Origin: M3007 sp046155725
Lineage (GTDB): Bacteria > Bacteroidota > Bacteroidia > Chitinophagales > Saprospiraceae
Direction: 5' to 3'
NCBI GenBank assembly: GCA_046155725.1
Contig: JBJXFT010000402.1
Span: 1 to 30,273, forward strand
DNA length: 30,273 bases
Positions 8,086-15,040 of this stretch are shown here, piece by piece. The translations under genes were made by a program, and so were the position numbers. The notes beneath the pieces are model-generated. The model was not told the origin of the DNA. It did not search any database and was given only the letters and a program-made list of their open reading frames with translations. The stretch's first letter is position 1. The number at the start of each line of letters is the position of its first letter.

Positions 8086-8727
8086 TCACTGCGGGGGCAA
8101 TAGCCGCGCGATTTGCTGCACCATTCGGGTCACTTGTTGCTCGTCGAGGGCGTTGTAGAAACACTTGATTTGGCCGGTCGCGTCGGCAAGCGCGTAGTAT
8201 TCCTTGTGCTGCTTTGTTTTTCTTTCCAGCGCGAATTTCTCGTAGCCATTGTTCAGTATGGTGCCCCAAGAGCCGAGGCCGCCGGTCACAACCCAGGTGG
8301 CGTAGTCAATGCTGGGGATTTTCTGTATTTCGGAGCGGAACTCTGCGGAGCCGCCTTCGTAGATCATCACGATTTTGAAATAGTGGCGCGGCATGTCGTT
8401 TGGCATTTTGCCGAACTGGTCGTAGAGCCTCAGGTTGGTCTGGATGATCTGTTTGTTCACTTCCGTCAGCTCAGGGTTTGCGCCAAAGTTGTGGATGACA
8501 CAAAGGCTTTCTGCCAACTGGTTCTGTTTTGTGCCGTCGGGGTAGATAATGTACGCGCCCCGGATTTGGCCAAAAAAGCCAAGTTCGGCCACCGCGTCTT
8601 TGCGCCACTGGAGGCCGCCTTTCAAGTAGAACCACGATATGGCCGGCAACACGCCCATGACAAAAGTCAGGATCGCTATCCGGAGTATCCTGCGCCCAGG
8701 CGAGAGTTTTTGTTGTTCGTCGCTCAT
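8086..8727 (-). CDS. SCO/thioredoxin-like membrane-anchored protein lacking CxxxC
   Basis: A 213-residue protein with one N-terminal membrane anchor (ILRIAILTFVMGVLPAISWF, about residues 14-33) followed by a soluble periplasmic domain. The start at MSDEQQKLSPGRR is chosen because residues read upstream of it are repeat-like and hydrophilic. The C-terminus (YYALADATGQIKCFYNAL, then VTRMVQQIARLLPP) resembles the end of SCO1/SenC domains, where a D-x-x-G strand is followed by a helix. The place is also where a SCO gene normally sits in Bacteroidota clusters. However, where SCO proteins have the copper-binding CxxxC this one reads SLCVIHNFGANPEL (residues 75-88): only C76 remains. It may be a redox-dead copper chaperone homologue, a scaffold, or a different thioredoxin-fold protein. 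Family assignment is inference. Confidence 0.6.
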   Translation of the reverse strand: MSDEQQKLSPGRRILRIAILTFVMGVLPAISWFYLKGGLQWRKDAVAELGFFGQIRGAYIIYPDGTKQNQLAESLCVIHNFGANPELTEVNKQIIQTNLRLYDQFGKMPNDMPRHYFKIVMIYEGGSAEFRSEIQKIPSIDYATWVVTGGLGSWGTILNNGYEKFALERKTKQHKEYYALADATGQIKCFYNALDEQQVTRMVQQIARLLPPQ

Positions 8728-8776
8728 GTTGTCTTTGTTGATGCGTTGATTTGGGGATGGATTTGAATGCGCCCAA

Positions 8777-8811
8777 CAAAAAAGGCGAGGAGTTGTCCCG
8801 CGCCTTTTTTG
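8777..8811. terminator. Terminator-like hairpin inside the operon (subunit IV / SCO-like spacer)
   Basis: CAAAAAAGGCG at 8777-8787 and CGCCTTTTTTG at 8801-8811 form an 11-bp stem with a 13-base loop. On either strand the GC core is followed by a run of six T. Because transcription across it is from right to left, it would end or attenuate transcripts after the subunit IV gene and lower expression of the SCO-like, DUF420 and CxxC genes. Confidence 0.6.
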
Positions 8812-8843
8812 GTTGAATTCGTTTGAAAACCTTCCGCCCAAAT

Positions 8844-9275
8844 TCAACCTTTCCTTGTTCCGGGAAGCAAGTATCCCGTAGGCTTTCCGGCAGGCGCGGG
8901 TTGCGCCACTTCTTCGTTTTTCTGTTTGATTTGCTCGCGCGCCGCGCCCCATTGGCCTCCTTCTTGGAAAAAAGCGATGATGGCCCAGATGAGCAGCGTG
9001 GTCGGCATGAGCACGGTCAGCACCAAGCCGCGCACCTCGTGCGCCATGTGCATGAAAAAGAAAATGATGAAATAGGCTTTGTACATGCTCGCGCCGATCA
9101 TCGCCAGCATATAGATGACTTGGCCGAAACCGCCGTCTTTGCCAAACGTGACGCTGGGCATGATGTGGCCTTTGGCAAAAAGCGCGAACACTACTTCGAC
9201 CACCGTGATGATGCCGAGCAACTTCAAGCCGTAGAACACAAGTTTTTTCTGATCCTCGTATGTATGATGTGCCAT
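8844..9275 (-). CDS. Cytochrome c oxidase subunit IV (prokaryotic type)
   Basis: A 143-residue membrane protein beginning MAHHTYEDQKKLVFYGLKLL. Three transmembrane helices are visible: LLGIITVVEVVFALFA (about 19-34), VIYMLAMIGASMYKAYFIIFFFMHM (about 53-77) and LVLTVLMPTTLLIWAIIAFF (about 84-103). The A-x-x-KAYFIIFFFMHM segment is the hallmark of the small prokaryotic subunit IV family found with caa3-type oxidases. The C-terminal 40 residues are hydrophilic and end PGTRKG. The subunit is structural or assembly-related and has no cofactor. It follows coxC by 51 bp of GTGAGAAA repeat. Confidence 0.88.
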   Translation of the reverse strand: MAHHTYEDQKKLVFYGLKLLGIITVVEVVFALFAKGHIMPSVTFGKDGGFGQVIYMLAMIGASMYKAYFIIFFFMHMAHEVRGLVLTVLMPTTLLIWAIIAFFQEGGQWGAAREQIKQKNEEVAQPAPAGKPTGYLLPGTRKG

Positions 9276-9323
9276 GGGTGAGAGGCGTGAGAAAGTGAGA
9301 AAGTGAGAAAGTGAGAAAGTGAG
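9276..9323. repeat. GTGAGAAA tandem repeat in the coxC/subunit IV spacer
   Basis: Five near-perfect copies of an 8-base unit (GTGAGAAA) occupy nearly all of the 51-bp spacer, preceded by GGGTGAGAGGC. The unit is the same as at 7886-8012. Confidence 0.85.
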
Positions 9324-9326
9324 TGC

Positions 9327-10211
9327 TTAGAGCAGGTAAAAAACCAAGAACACGAACACCCACACCAAGTCCACAAAGTGCCAATAGAGGCCGATTTTTT
9401 CTACCATTTCGTAGCCGTTTCGGCGGGCGGCGTACAGGCCGCTCATCGCGTTGACCATGATAATGGCGAGGAATACCACCCCCGAAAACACGTGGAAACC
9501 ATGGAAGCCCGTGATGAAAAAGAAGAGCGCGCCAAAGGCTTTTGGCCCTTGTTCTACTTCGTGCGTCTGTCCTGCGTATGCGCCCGATGTGTAGCGGACG
9601 TATTTTTTTTCGAGTTCGATTTTGCCGTCGTGCTCATGGCCGTGCAAGAGGTACGATTGGTCTTTTTTGACCGCCACAGGCGCGCCGTTCTCTACGATTT
9701 CTTTGCCGTTGACATCTACCATCAAGCCATCCGCTATGTGGCGGCCAAATGGGTTGCGGTTCACCGCCACATTTTCGTACTTGATGAGCATGGTCCATTC
9801 ATAGGCTTGGCTGCCAAGAAACGTGGCTCCGCCCAAAATGGTGAGGAACATCCAGAACACCACGCCGCGCTTGTTCTCGCGGTGGCCTTCTTGCACCGCC
9901 CGCACCATGGTGACCGAACTGAAAATGAGCACGAAGGTCATGAACGTCACAAACACCAGCGGCCAGTGCGCGTTTACAAATGGGAACGACCCGAACACAA
10001 AATCAGGCTCCGGCCAAGTCGGCATGCTAAAGCGGATGGTGCCATAGGCGATCAGGAAGCCCGCAAACGTGAATGCGTCAGACACGAGGAAATACCACAT
10101 CATCAGCTTGCCATAGCTCGCCTTCATCGGCGGTTGGCCGCCTTCCCAAAGATGCTCGTCGGAGCCATGCTCGTGCGTCTCGTGTGCGTGTGAAACAGAT
10201 GTTTCTGCCAT
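9327..10211 (-). CDS. coxC: Cytochrome c oxidase subunit III, with a long hydrophilic insert
   Basis: A 294-residue protein starting MAETSVSHAHETHEHGSDEH (His-rich N-terminus); the ATG at 10209-10211 is chosen because upstream codons overlap the neighbouring subunit III gene. Subunit III signatures are WYFLVSDAFTFAGFL, LGSQAYEW, GFHGFHVFSG and the closing WHFVDLVWVFVFLVFYL. Between helices, residues about 145-224 are a hydrophilic insert (VNGKEIVENGAPVAV...HGHEHDGK...YTSGAYAGQTHEVEQ) absent from the neighbouring paralogue; it probably lies on one face of the complex. Subunit III stabilises the proton-uptake side of the catalytic subunit. It lies 25 bp after the other coxC paralogue. Confidence 0.92.
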   Translation of the reverse strand: MAETSVSHAHETHEHGSDEHLWEGGQPPMKASYGKLMMWYFLVSDAFTFAGFLIAYGTIRFSMPTWPEPDFVFGSFPFVNAHWPLVFVTFMTFVLIFSSVTMVRAVQEGHRENKRGVVFWMFLTILGGATFLGSQAYEWTMLIKYENVAVNRNPFGRHIADGLMVDVNGKEIVENGAPVAVKKDQSYLLHGHEHDGKIELEKKYVRYTSGAYAGQTHEVEQGPKAFGALFFFITGFHGFHVFSGVVFLAIIMVNAMSGLYAARRNGYEMVEKIGLYWHFVDLVWVFVFLVFYLL

Positions 10212-10236
10212 GATATCAGTCAGGTTGATAATTGTT

Positions 10237-10812
10237 TTAGGATTGAACCATAAAGAACACCATGAGATAGACCCAGAGGATGTCCACAAAATGCCAGTAG
10301 TGCAGCACCAATTCGAATCGCTGTTTGCGCCGCAAGGTCGGTTTGTACGGCAGCACAAAAGCGTGCGTCAAAGCCACCGTCAACGCTGCCACCCCGCCCA
10401 AAACGTGCGCCGCGTGCAGCCCCGAAATCACATAAATGAACGAACTCGAAGGATTCACCGTGAAGGTCGCGCCCATCGCGTTCAGCGCTTCCCAGCCTTT
10501 GTATTGCAATACTACGAACAACAGCCCCAGCACGAACGTCGCCATCAAGAGCATTTTGTACTGCCGCTCCTTTCCATATTTGAAAGCCCTAAACGACCAA
10601 TGCAAAGTCACGCTGCTCAGCAAAATCACCACCGTGTTCACCATAAAAATATCGGGCAGCCTGAACTCCAGCCAATTGCCCGCCGCCCGCCTCACCACAT
10701 ACGCGCTCGTGAACGCGGCAAACATCATGATAATCGAACCAATGGCAACCCACAGCGCGAATTTGTGCGGGTGGATTTTGCTCTGGTTGTATTCTTGCCT
10801 TAGTGCGGCCAT
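10237..10812 (-). CDS. coxC: Cytochrome c oxidase subunit III paralogue (short form)
   Basis: A 191-residue heme-copper oxidase subunit III starting MAALRQEYNQSKIHPHKFAL; the 15 codons before this ATG translate the TGATTGTTGATT repeat and are discarded. Helices are visible at about 18-37, 53-72, 86-101, 123-147 and 169-190. Family signatures are FAAFTSAYVVRR, SGLHAAHVLGG and LHYWHFVDILWVYLMVFF. Two adjacent subunit III genes are usual for Bacteroidota caa3-like oxidases; this short copy lacks the insert seen in the other one. It could contribute the extra helices of a subunit I/III arrangement. Confidence 0.9.
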   Translation of the reverse strand: MAALRQEYNQSKIHPHKFALWVAIGSIIMMFAAFTSAYVVRRAAGNWLEFRLPDIFMVNTVVILLSSVTLHWSFRAFKYGKERQYKMLLMATFVLGLLFVVLQYKGWEALNAMGATFTVNPSSSFIYVISGLHAAHVLGGVAALTVALTHAFVLPYKPTLRRKQRFELVLHYWHFVDILWVYLMVFFMVQS

Positions 10813-10814
10813 TT

Positions 10815-10938
10815 TGGTTGTTGATTGTTGATTGCTGATTGTTGATTCGTGGCACACCTCAAACTTTTCAAACCTTCAAACCAGAAACTTTTCAAACCTT
10901 CAAACCAGAAACCTTCAAACCCTCGAACCCAGAAACCC
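10815..10938. repeat. Spacer repeats between ctaB and coxC
   Basis: Two families are present. About 10815-10848 iterates TTGTTGATTG/TTGCTGATTG. About 10858-10945 iterates TTCAAACCTTCAAACCAGAAAC-type words, the reverse complement of the 15-bp unit TGGTTTGAAGGTTTC found as a tandem array at 18376-18450. The last copies run into the 3' end of ctaB. Confidence 0.75.
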
Positions 10939-11841
10939 TCAAACCACCTTATCCACCAGAAGCACGACCAGCGACAAAGGCAGGTGCACGAATGAAATGA
11001 ACATCTGCTTCCGCGCCGCCGCCCTTTCGCAAGTTTTATAGAGTTGCCAGCAGTGCCACGCCCAGTAGACATTGAGCACAACCAGCACCACCGTAGCCAC
11101 CGCGCCCACATAGCCCAGCAAAAAACTCAACACCGCGCTCCCCACCAACAGCAAGCAAAACACAAAAGAAAGCAGCCCCGTCGTCTTGTCTTTTTCGCCA
11201 TTGCCAGAAGGCAGGAGATAGAAGCCCGCCTTTTTATAGTCCTCGTCCGCCAGCCAAGCGATTGCCCAGAAATGCGGGAATTGCCACAAAAACTGCAACC
11301 CGAACAACATCCAAGCAGTTGGCGAAATAAAACCCTCATAAGCCACACAACCTATCAGGAGAGGCAAAGCCCCCGGAACAGCCCCCACCACTACTGCCAA
11401 AGGCGTAGAACGCTTCATCGGCGTATACACAAAAGCGTAACTGATGAGCGACAGCGTACCGAGGAAACCCGTCAGCGGATTGAACACCGACAGCATCGAA
11501 ATGCCGAACAGTGTCATCAAGCCCGCGAGCAGCACCGCATTGGAAACCGTCATCCTTCCTGTCACCAATGGGCGGTTGGCCGTGCGCGGCATCAGTCGGT
11601 CGTAGTCGCGTTCCAGCACTTGGTTCAGCGCATTGGCCGCGCCCGTCACCAGAAAGCCGCCGACCGCGAGCAACAGCATCGCGCCCCAATTCACCACGCC
11701 CTCGCACACAATCGCGTAAGACATCACCGCAGAGAAAAGAACTAAAAGCGTCAACTTGAACTTGACCAGCAGCCCGAAATCCGTGACCGACTGGCGCAAG
11801 CCCTCAAAAATTGAAACCTGTTTTGCTTCGTTGCGCTGCAT
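10939..11841 (-). CDS. ctaB: Heme O synthase (protoheme IX farnesyltransferase)
   Basis: A 300-residue UbiA-type prenyltransferase that adds a farnesyl group to heme b to give heme O, precursor of the heme A used by the aa3 oxidase encoded alongside. About nine membrane helices are visible. The first Asp-rich active-site motif is N-x-x-N-Q-V-L-E-R-D-Y-D (residues 70-81) followed by RTANRPL; the second loop reads AWLADEDYKKAGFYLLP. The length is normal for the family. The ATG at 11841 is only 11 bases past the stop of the broken HEPN gene, so ctaB is probably now transcribed through, or from within, that accessory cassette. The last codons (VVLLVDKVV) overlap the spacer repeat. Confidence 0.95.
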   Translation of the reverse strand: MQRNEAKQVSIFEGLRQSVTDFGLLVKFKLTLLVLFSAVMSYAIVCEGVVNWGAMLLLAVGGFLVTGAANALNQVLERDYDRLMPRTANRPLVTGRMTVSNAVLLAGLMTLFGISMLSVFNPLTGFLGTLSLISYAFVYTPMKRSTPLAVVVGAVPGALPLLIGCVAYEGFISPTAWMLFGLQFLWQFPHFWAIAWLADEDYKKAGFYLLPSGNGEKDKTTGLLSFVFCLLLVGSAVLSFLLGYVGAVATVVLVVLNVYWAWHCWQLYKTCERAAARKQMFISFVHLPLSLVVLLVDKVV

Positions 11842-11852
11842 GGCGTTTTTTA

Positions 11853-12260
11853 TTACTTGGATTGGTCTGTTTGGCTAATCAACTGTTTGATGGTCTCAAT
11901 AAAAAGCGTGGTCTCCTCGATTAGTGGTAAAATTTTGTCCTCGTCAAACCTGATAAGGTCTTTGTAATCGCCATCTTGCCTTTTCGAAAAAAGGTTGTTG
12001 TAAAACCGCCCTTGCCCTTTCGAGACCAGACTCGTTCGGACAAAATCATTGTTGAACCTTGTTTTTACCCCTGCATGTGTCAGCGGCCCTTTTTCTTCAA
12101 AGGCAAGATAGAGGGCCGTCAACGAGTAGAAACATGCATAATAGAGCCGATTTGCTGCCGTGTTCTAATGCCCCAAAGCAATCATTGCCTTTGCCTCGAC
12201 CAAGCATTCATCCGCCCGTTCGAGCCGGTAATCCATAAATGACTTGTTCTCTTCTGTCAT
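11853..12260 (-). pseudogene. HEPN-domain protein broken by one in-frame TAG
   Basis: Reading from ATG 12260 gives MTEENKSFMDYRLERADECL, then VEAKAMIALGH, then TAG at 12165-12167, then in the same frame NTAANRLYYACFYSLTALYL and onward to the natural stop at 11853 (134 residues if the stop is ignored). Both halves together form a normal-length minimal HEPN protein, and the stop falls just before the A-x-NRLYYA-x-F core where relatives often carry Tyr or another aromatic; TAT or TAC to TAG is one base. No R-x4-6-H ribonuclease motif follows the core Arg, so it may never have been an active RNase. Its start overlaps the MNT gene stop as ATGA, the standard MNT-HEPN pair layout. An internal ATG at 12122 could give an 89-residue fragment lacking the core helix. 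Sequencing error or stop readthrough cannot be excluded. Confidence 0.75.
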
Positions 12261-12565
12261 ATTTCGACACCTTCGGCAACGATGTTTTGATAAAGCGGCA
12301 TTGCTTTCAGCCGCTCAAATCCTTCTTTACTTTCGACAACCGAACTGATAAGTTGACCTGATTCGAGTTCAACATCATAAAGCAAATCCCGAAGCTCGTC
12401 CACTTTTTTCCAATCAAAAGGATAGCTCGTCATCACAAAAAAATCCCAGTCCGACAACCGCTTGTGGTCGCCTCGCGCACGCGAGCCATAAAGGAACACC
12501 CGAGCTTGCGGGTCGAGCGCGAGCACGTTGCTTTTTACTTGGGCGAAGAGTTTTTGGCGCCGCAT
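12257..12565 (-). CDS. MNT-type nucleotidyltransferase (MntA-like) of a HEPN/MNT pair
   Basis: A 102-residue minimal nucleotidyltransferase. It carries the defining motif GSRARG-D-x5-SDWDF (residues 27-42) with the metal-binding pair D39 and D41; a third acidic residue is not clear. Proteins of this family act as antitoxins that AMPylate or otherwise modify HEPN partners (MntA/HepT, type VII toxin-antitoxin). Here the stop codon overlaps the HEPN start by ATGA, so translation is coupled. Since the HEPN gene carries a premature stop, this antitoxin may no longer have a target. The upstream Rpn-like remnant ends one base before this ATG. The cassette looks more AT-rich than the oxidase genes, consistent with acquisition. 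Confidence 0.82.
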   Translation of the reverse strand: MRRQKLFAQVKSNVLALDPQARVFLYGSRARGDHKRLSDWDFFVMTSYPFDWKKVDELRDLLYDVELESGQLISSVVESKEGFERLKAMPLYQNIVAEGVEI

Positions 12566-12566
12566 T

Positions 12567-12950
12567 TTAGGTTAATTTTTTATACCACAAGGTTCTTGCA
12601 ACACTTCTTGTTGAACGACTGTATTTTATTATTTTATCAATGGGTTCGCCTTCTCTTTTCATCTCTCGTGCAATTTGAATTTCACGCTTTTTTACGCCTT
12701 TTTTTTCTGCCGCTACTATTTCCCCTCGTTTATCTTGCTCCGCAATCGAGGCATTGTCATACGCAATCAAATCCTCTTTTGACCAATTGTGCTTACCCGC
12801 TTCAACAAACGCCACTTTTAAGCCTTCATCCTCATTGGCATAATGCATTTCCAATGCGGCATTTAGAAAGGAAATGAGCGGTGCGGTTTTCTTCTCGTTG
12901 CCAAAAATTTTCCGAAAAGCAATGTAATTTTTTACATCAACGAATTGCAT
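12567..12950 (-). pseudogene. Rpn/PD-(D/E)XK transposase-like protein with the nuclease core deleted
   Basis: The 127-residue frame joins a typical family N-terminus (DVKNYIAFRKIFGNEKKTAP, then LISFLNAAL, residues 5-33) almost directly to a typical family C-terminus (WSKEDLIAYDNASIAEQDKRG, GVKKREIQIAREMKREGEPI, residues about 55-105). Intact relatives are roughly 280-300 residues and hold the PD-(D/E)XK catalytic domain between these parts; here only about 20 residues (EMHYANEDEGLKVAFVEAGK) remain. This is best read as an internally deleted, inactive remnant, though the reading frame survived. A -7 box lies upstream at 12967-12974. It is one base from the MNT gene start, so it may now serve only as a leader for that pair. 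Confidence 0.72.
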
Positions 12951-12966
12951 GACTGTATTTTTTGTG

Positions 12967-12974
12967 CAAATTTA
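12967..12974 (-). promoter_or_regulatory. Bacteroidota -7 box (TAAATTTG) for the accessory cassette and ctaB
   Basis: Minus strand TAAATTTG matches TAnnTTTG 16 bases upstream of the Rpn-remnant ATG at 12950. No clear -33 TTTG is seen. If used, it would drive the remnant, the MNT/HEPN pair and ctaB, which follows at short spacing. Confidence 0.4.
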
Positions 12975-12986
12975 AGAGGATTATGA

Positions 12987-13085
12987 GATTGATTCGATTT
13001 CGCCGATTGAACCGATTTTTCGATTAGTTCAATCGGGCAAATCGAATCAATCCTTTAATCGAATCAATCGAATCAATCGAATCAA
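12987..13085. repeat. GATTGATTCGATTT inverted repeat downstream of coxA
   Basis: A perfect 14-bp inverted repeat, 12987-13000 against 13039-13052, encloses CGATT-rich sequence. It continues as (AATCGAATC)n copies up to the coxA stop codon at 13082. The whole segment can fold as a long hairpin at the 3' end of the coxA message. Confidence 0.85.
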
Positions 13086-14944
13086 TGCCCTTCCCCGTGG
13101 TCGTGCTCCCCTTCCTTCAAAGGCACATACTGCGGAATAAACTCCTCGCCGTCTTTGCCGTAATCGTACGCCCAGCGCTGCACCGTAGGGATTTTGCCCG
13201 GCCAATTGCCGTGGCCCGCTTTGATGGGCGTGGTCCATTCGAGCGTGTTGGAGCCCCAGGGATTCTTCGTCGTCAGCTTTTTCCCGCTAAAAATGGAGTA
13301 GAAGAAATTGACGATAAACATCACCTGCAAAAAGAACACGAAGATGGCCGCCACCGTGATGAATTGGTTGAGGTCTTGGAAGTGGCGGAATGCATCGAAC
13401 GAAGCCCCGCCGTCGTAGTAGCGGCGCGGAACGCCCGCCATGCCCGTGTAGTGCATTGGCCAGAAAATGGCGTACGCCCCGATGATGGTGCCCCAGAAGT
13501 GGATTTTACCCAGCGTCTCGTTCATGTAGCGGCTGAACATTTTCGGGAACCAGTGATAAACGCCCGCGAACATCCCGAAGAACGCCGCGATGCCCATCAC
13601 GATGTGGAAGTGCGCCACCACGAAATAGGTGTCGTGCAAAGGAATGTCGAGTGCCGAGTTGCCAAGGAAGATGCCCGTGAGGCCACCCGAAATAAACATT
13701 GACACAAACCCGACCCCGAAAAGACTCGCCGAGGTGAATCGGAAATTCGAGCCGTAAATCGTGCCTATCCAGTTGAAAACTTTCACGGCTGACGGCACGG
13801 CTATTATCAGCGTGAAGATCACAAAGAAGTTTGAGATAAATGGGTTCACACCCGCCATGAACATGTGGTGCGCCCACACGATGAAGGCCAAAAAGCCGAT
13901 GGCGAGCAGCGAATAGACCATGGCCGTGTAGCCAAAAATCGGCTTGCGCGAGTGTACCGAAAGCACTTCCGACACAATGCCCATGGCCGGGAGGATGATG
14001 ATGTACACTTCCGGGTGGCCCAAGAACCAGAACAAGTGCTGGTACAAAATCGGGCTGCCGCCGATGCGGTCAAGAATCTGGCCGCCCACCACGATTTCGC
14101 TCAAGTAGAACGAAGTGCCGAGGCTGCGGTCGAACATCAGGAGCAACAGGCCGGAGAACAAGACCGGGAACGAAAGCACACCCAGAATAGCCGTGACAAA
14201 AATGGCCCACATCGTGAGCGGCATCCGCCACAGGCTCATGCCTTTGGTGCGGAGATTCAGGATGGTGGTGATGTAGTTGATGCCGCCCAAAAGCGAGGAG
14301 ATGACAAAGAGCGACATGGACACAATCCACATCGTCATGCCCGCTTGCGAACCTTCGGAGGCCTGCGGCAAACCGCTCAAAGGAGGATAGGCCGTCCAGC
14401 CGCCAGAGAATGGTCCGGTGTTTAGGAACAAAGAGATGAGCAACACCACGCCCGCCAAGAAGAAAAACCAGTAGGAGAAAGCGTTGAGCAAAGGCGAAGC
14501 CATGTCGCGCGCGCCAATCTGCAAGGGTATCAGGATGTTGGCAAAAGTGCCGCTCAGACCCGCTGTGAGCACGAAGAACACCAAAATGGTACCGTGCATG
14601 GTCACCAGCGCGTAGTAAAACTCAGCGTCGAGTTTGCCGATGCCCGCCTCATTCACCTGAATCCATTTGCCCAAAATGGGGCGGAGCCAAGCCATGTCGG
14701 CCTCTGGGAAACCGAGTTGGAGGCGGAAAACGATGGACATCATGGCACCCAAAAAGGCCCAGAAAATCCCCGTGATGAGGAACTGGCGACCAATGATCTT
14801 GTGGTCGGTGCTGAAGATATAGGTCGTCAGGAAGTTCGACTGGAACTTGTCGCCTTCATGGTGTTCATGGAAATGGTCGTCGTAGCCCAGTTCCTGTGTG
14901 AGTCTATCTTCCAGCGTTTCAGCGACATTGGTGACGTGTGCCAT
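13082..14944 (-). CDS. coxA: Cytochrome c oxidase subunit I (A1-type heme-copper oxidase)
   Basis: A 620-residue catalytic subunit that reduces oxygen to water and pumps protons across the inner membrane. Ligands visible: H117 (heme a, TMHGT), H310 with Y314 (CuB and the His-Tyr cross-link, GHPEVY), H359 and H360 (CuB, WAHHMF), H445 (heme a3) and H447 (heme a) in AHFHIVMG. Proton paths typical of A1 oxidases are present: D147 in IGARDMASP and E312 in GHPEVY (D channel), K388 in PSAVKVFNW (K channel). About twelve helices. The N-terminus holds a short His-rich stretch (DDHFHEHHEGDK) and the C-terminus ends EGEHDHGEGH. It lies 93 bp downstream of coxB. Followed by the accessory cassette rather than directly by ctaB. 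Confidence 0.97.
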   Translation of the reverse strand: MAHVTNVAETLEDRLTQELGYDDHFHEHHEGDKFQSNFLTTYIFSTDHKIIGRQFLITGIFWAFLGAMMSIVFRLQLGFPEADMAWLRPILGKWIQVNEAGIGKLDAEFYYALVTMHGTILVFFVLTAGLSGTFANILIPLQIGARDMASPLLNAFSYWFFFLAGVVLLISLFLNTGPFSGGWTAYPPLSGLPQASEGSQAGMTMWIVSMSLFVISSLLGGINYITTILNLRTKGMSLWRMPLTMWAIFVTAILGVLSFPVLFSGLLLLMFDRSLGTSFYLSEIVVGGQILDRIGGSPILYQHLFWFLGHPEVYIIILPAMGIVSEVLSVHSRKPIFGYTAMVYSLLAIGFLAFIVWAHHMFMAGVNPFISNFFVIFTLIIAVPSAVKVFNWIGTIYGSNFRFTSASLFGVGFVSMFISGGLTGIFLGNSALDIPLHDTYFVVAHFHIVMGIAAFFGMFAGVYHWFPKMFSRYMNETLGKIHFWGTIIGAYAIFWPMHYTGMAGVPRRYYDGGASFDAFRHFQDLNQFITVAAIFVFFLQVMFIVNFFYSIFSGKKLTTKNPWGSNTLEWTTPIKAGHGNWPGKIPTVQRWAYDYGKDGEEFIPQYVPLKEGEHDHGEGH

Positions 14945-14952
14945 GCTCTTTT

Positions 14953-15040
14953 TAATTTGATAATTTTACAATTGGATAATTTGATAATGGCGGTGCGATG
15001 TTCAATTATCACATTCCCTCATTATCCCATTATCAAATTA
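14953..15040. repeat. TAATTTGATAAT inverted repeat in the coxB/coxA spacer
   Basis: TAATTTGATAAT at 14953-14964 (with a second partial copy around 14970-14988) faces ATTATCAAATTA at 15029-15040, giving a perfect 12-bp inverted repeat around a 64-base loop. The right arm overlaps the coxB stop codon. The same word fills the actA/actB spacer. Confidence 0.8.
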
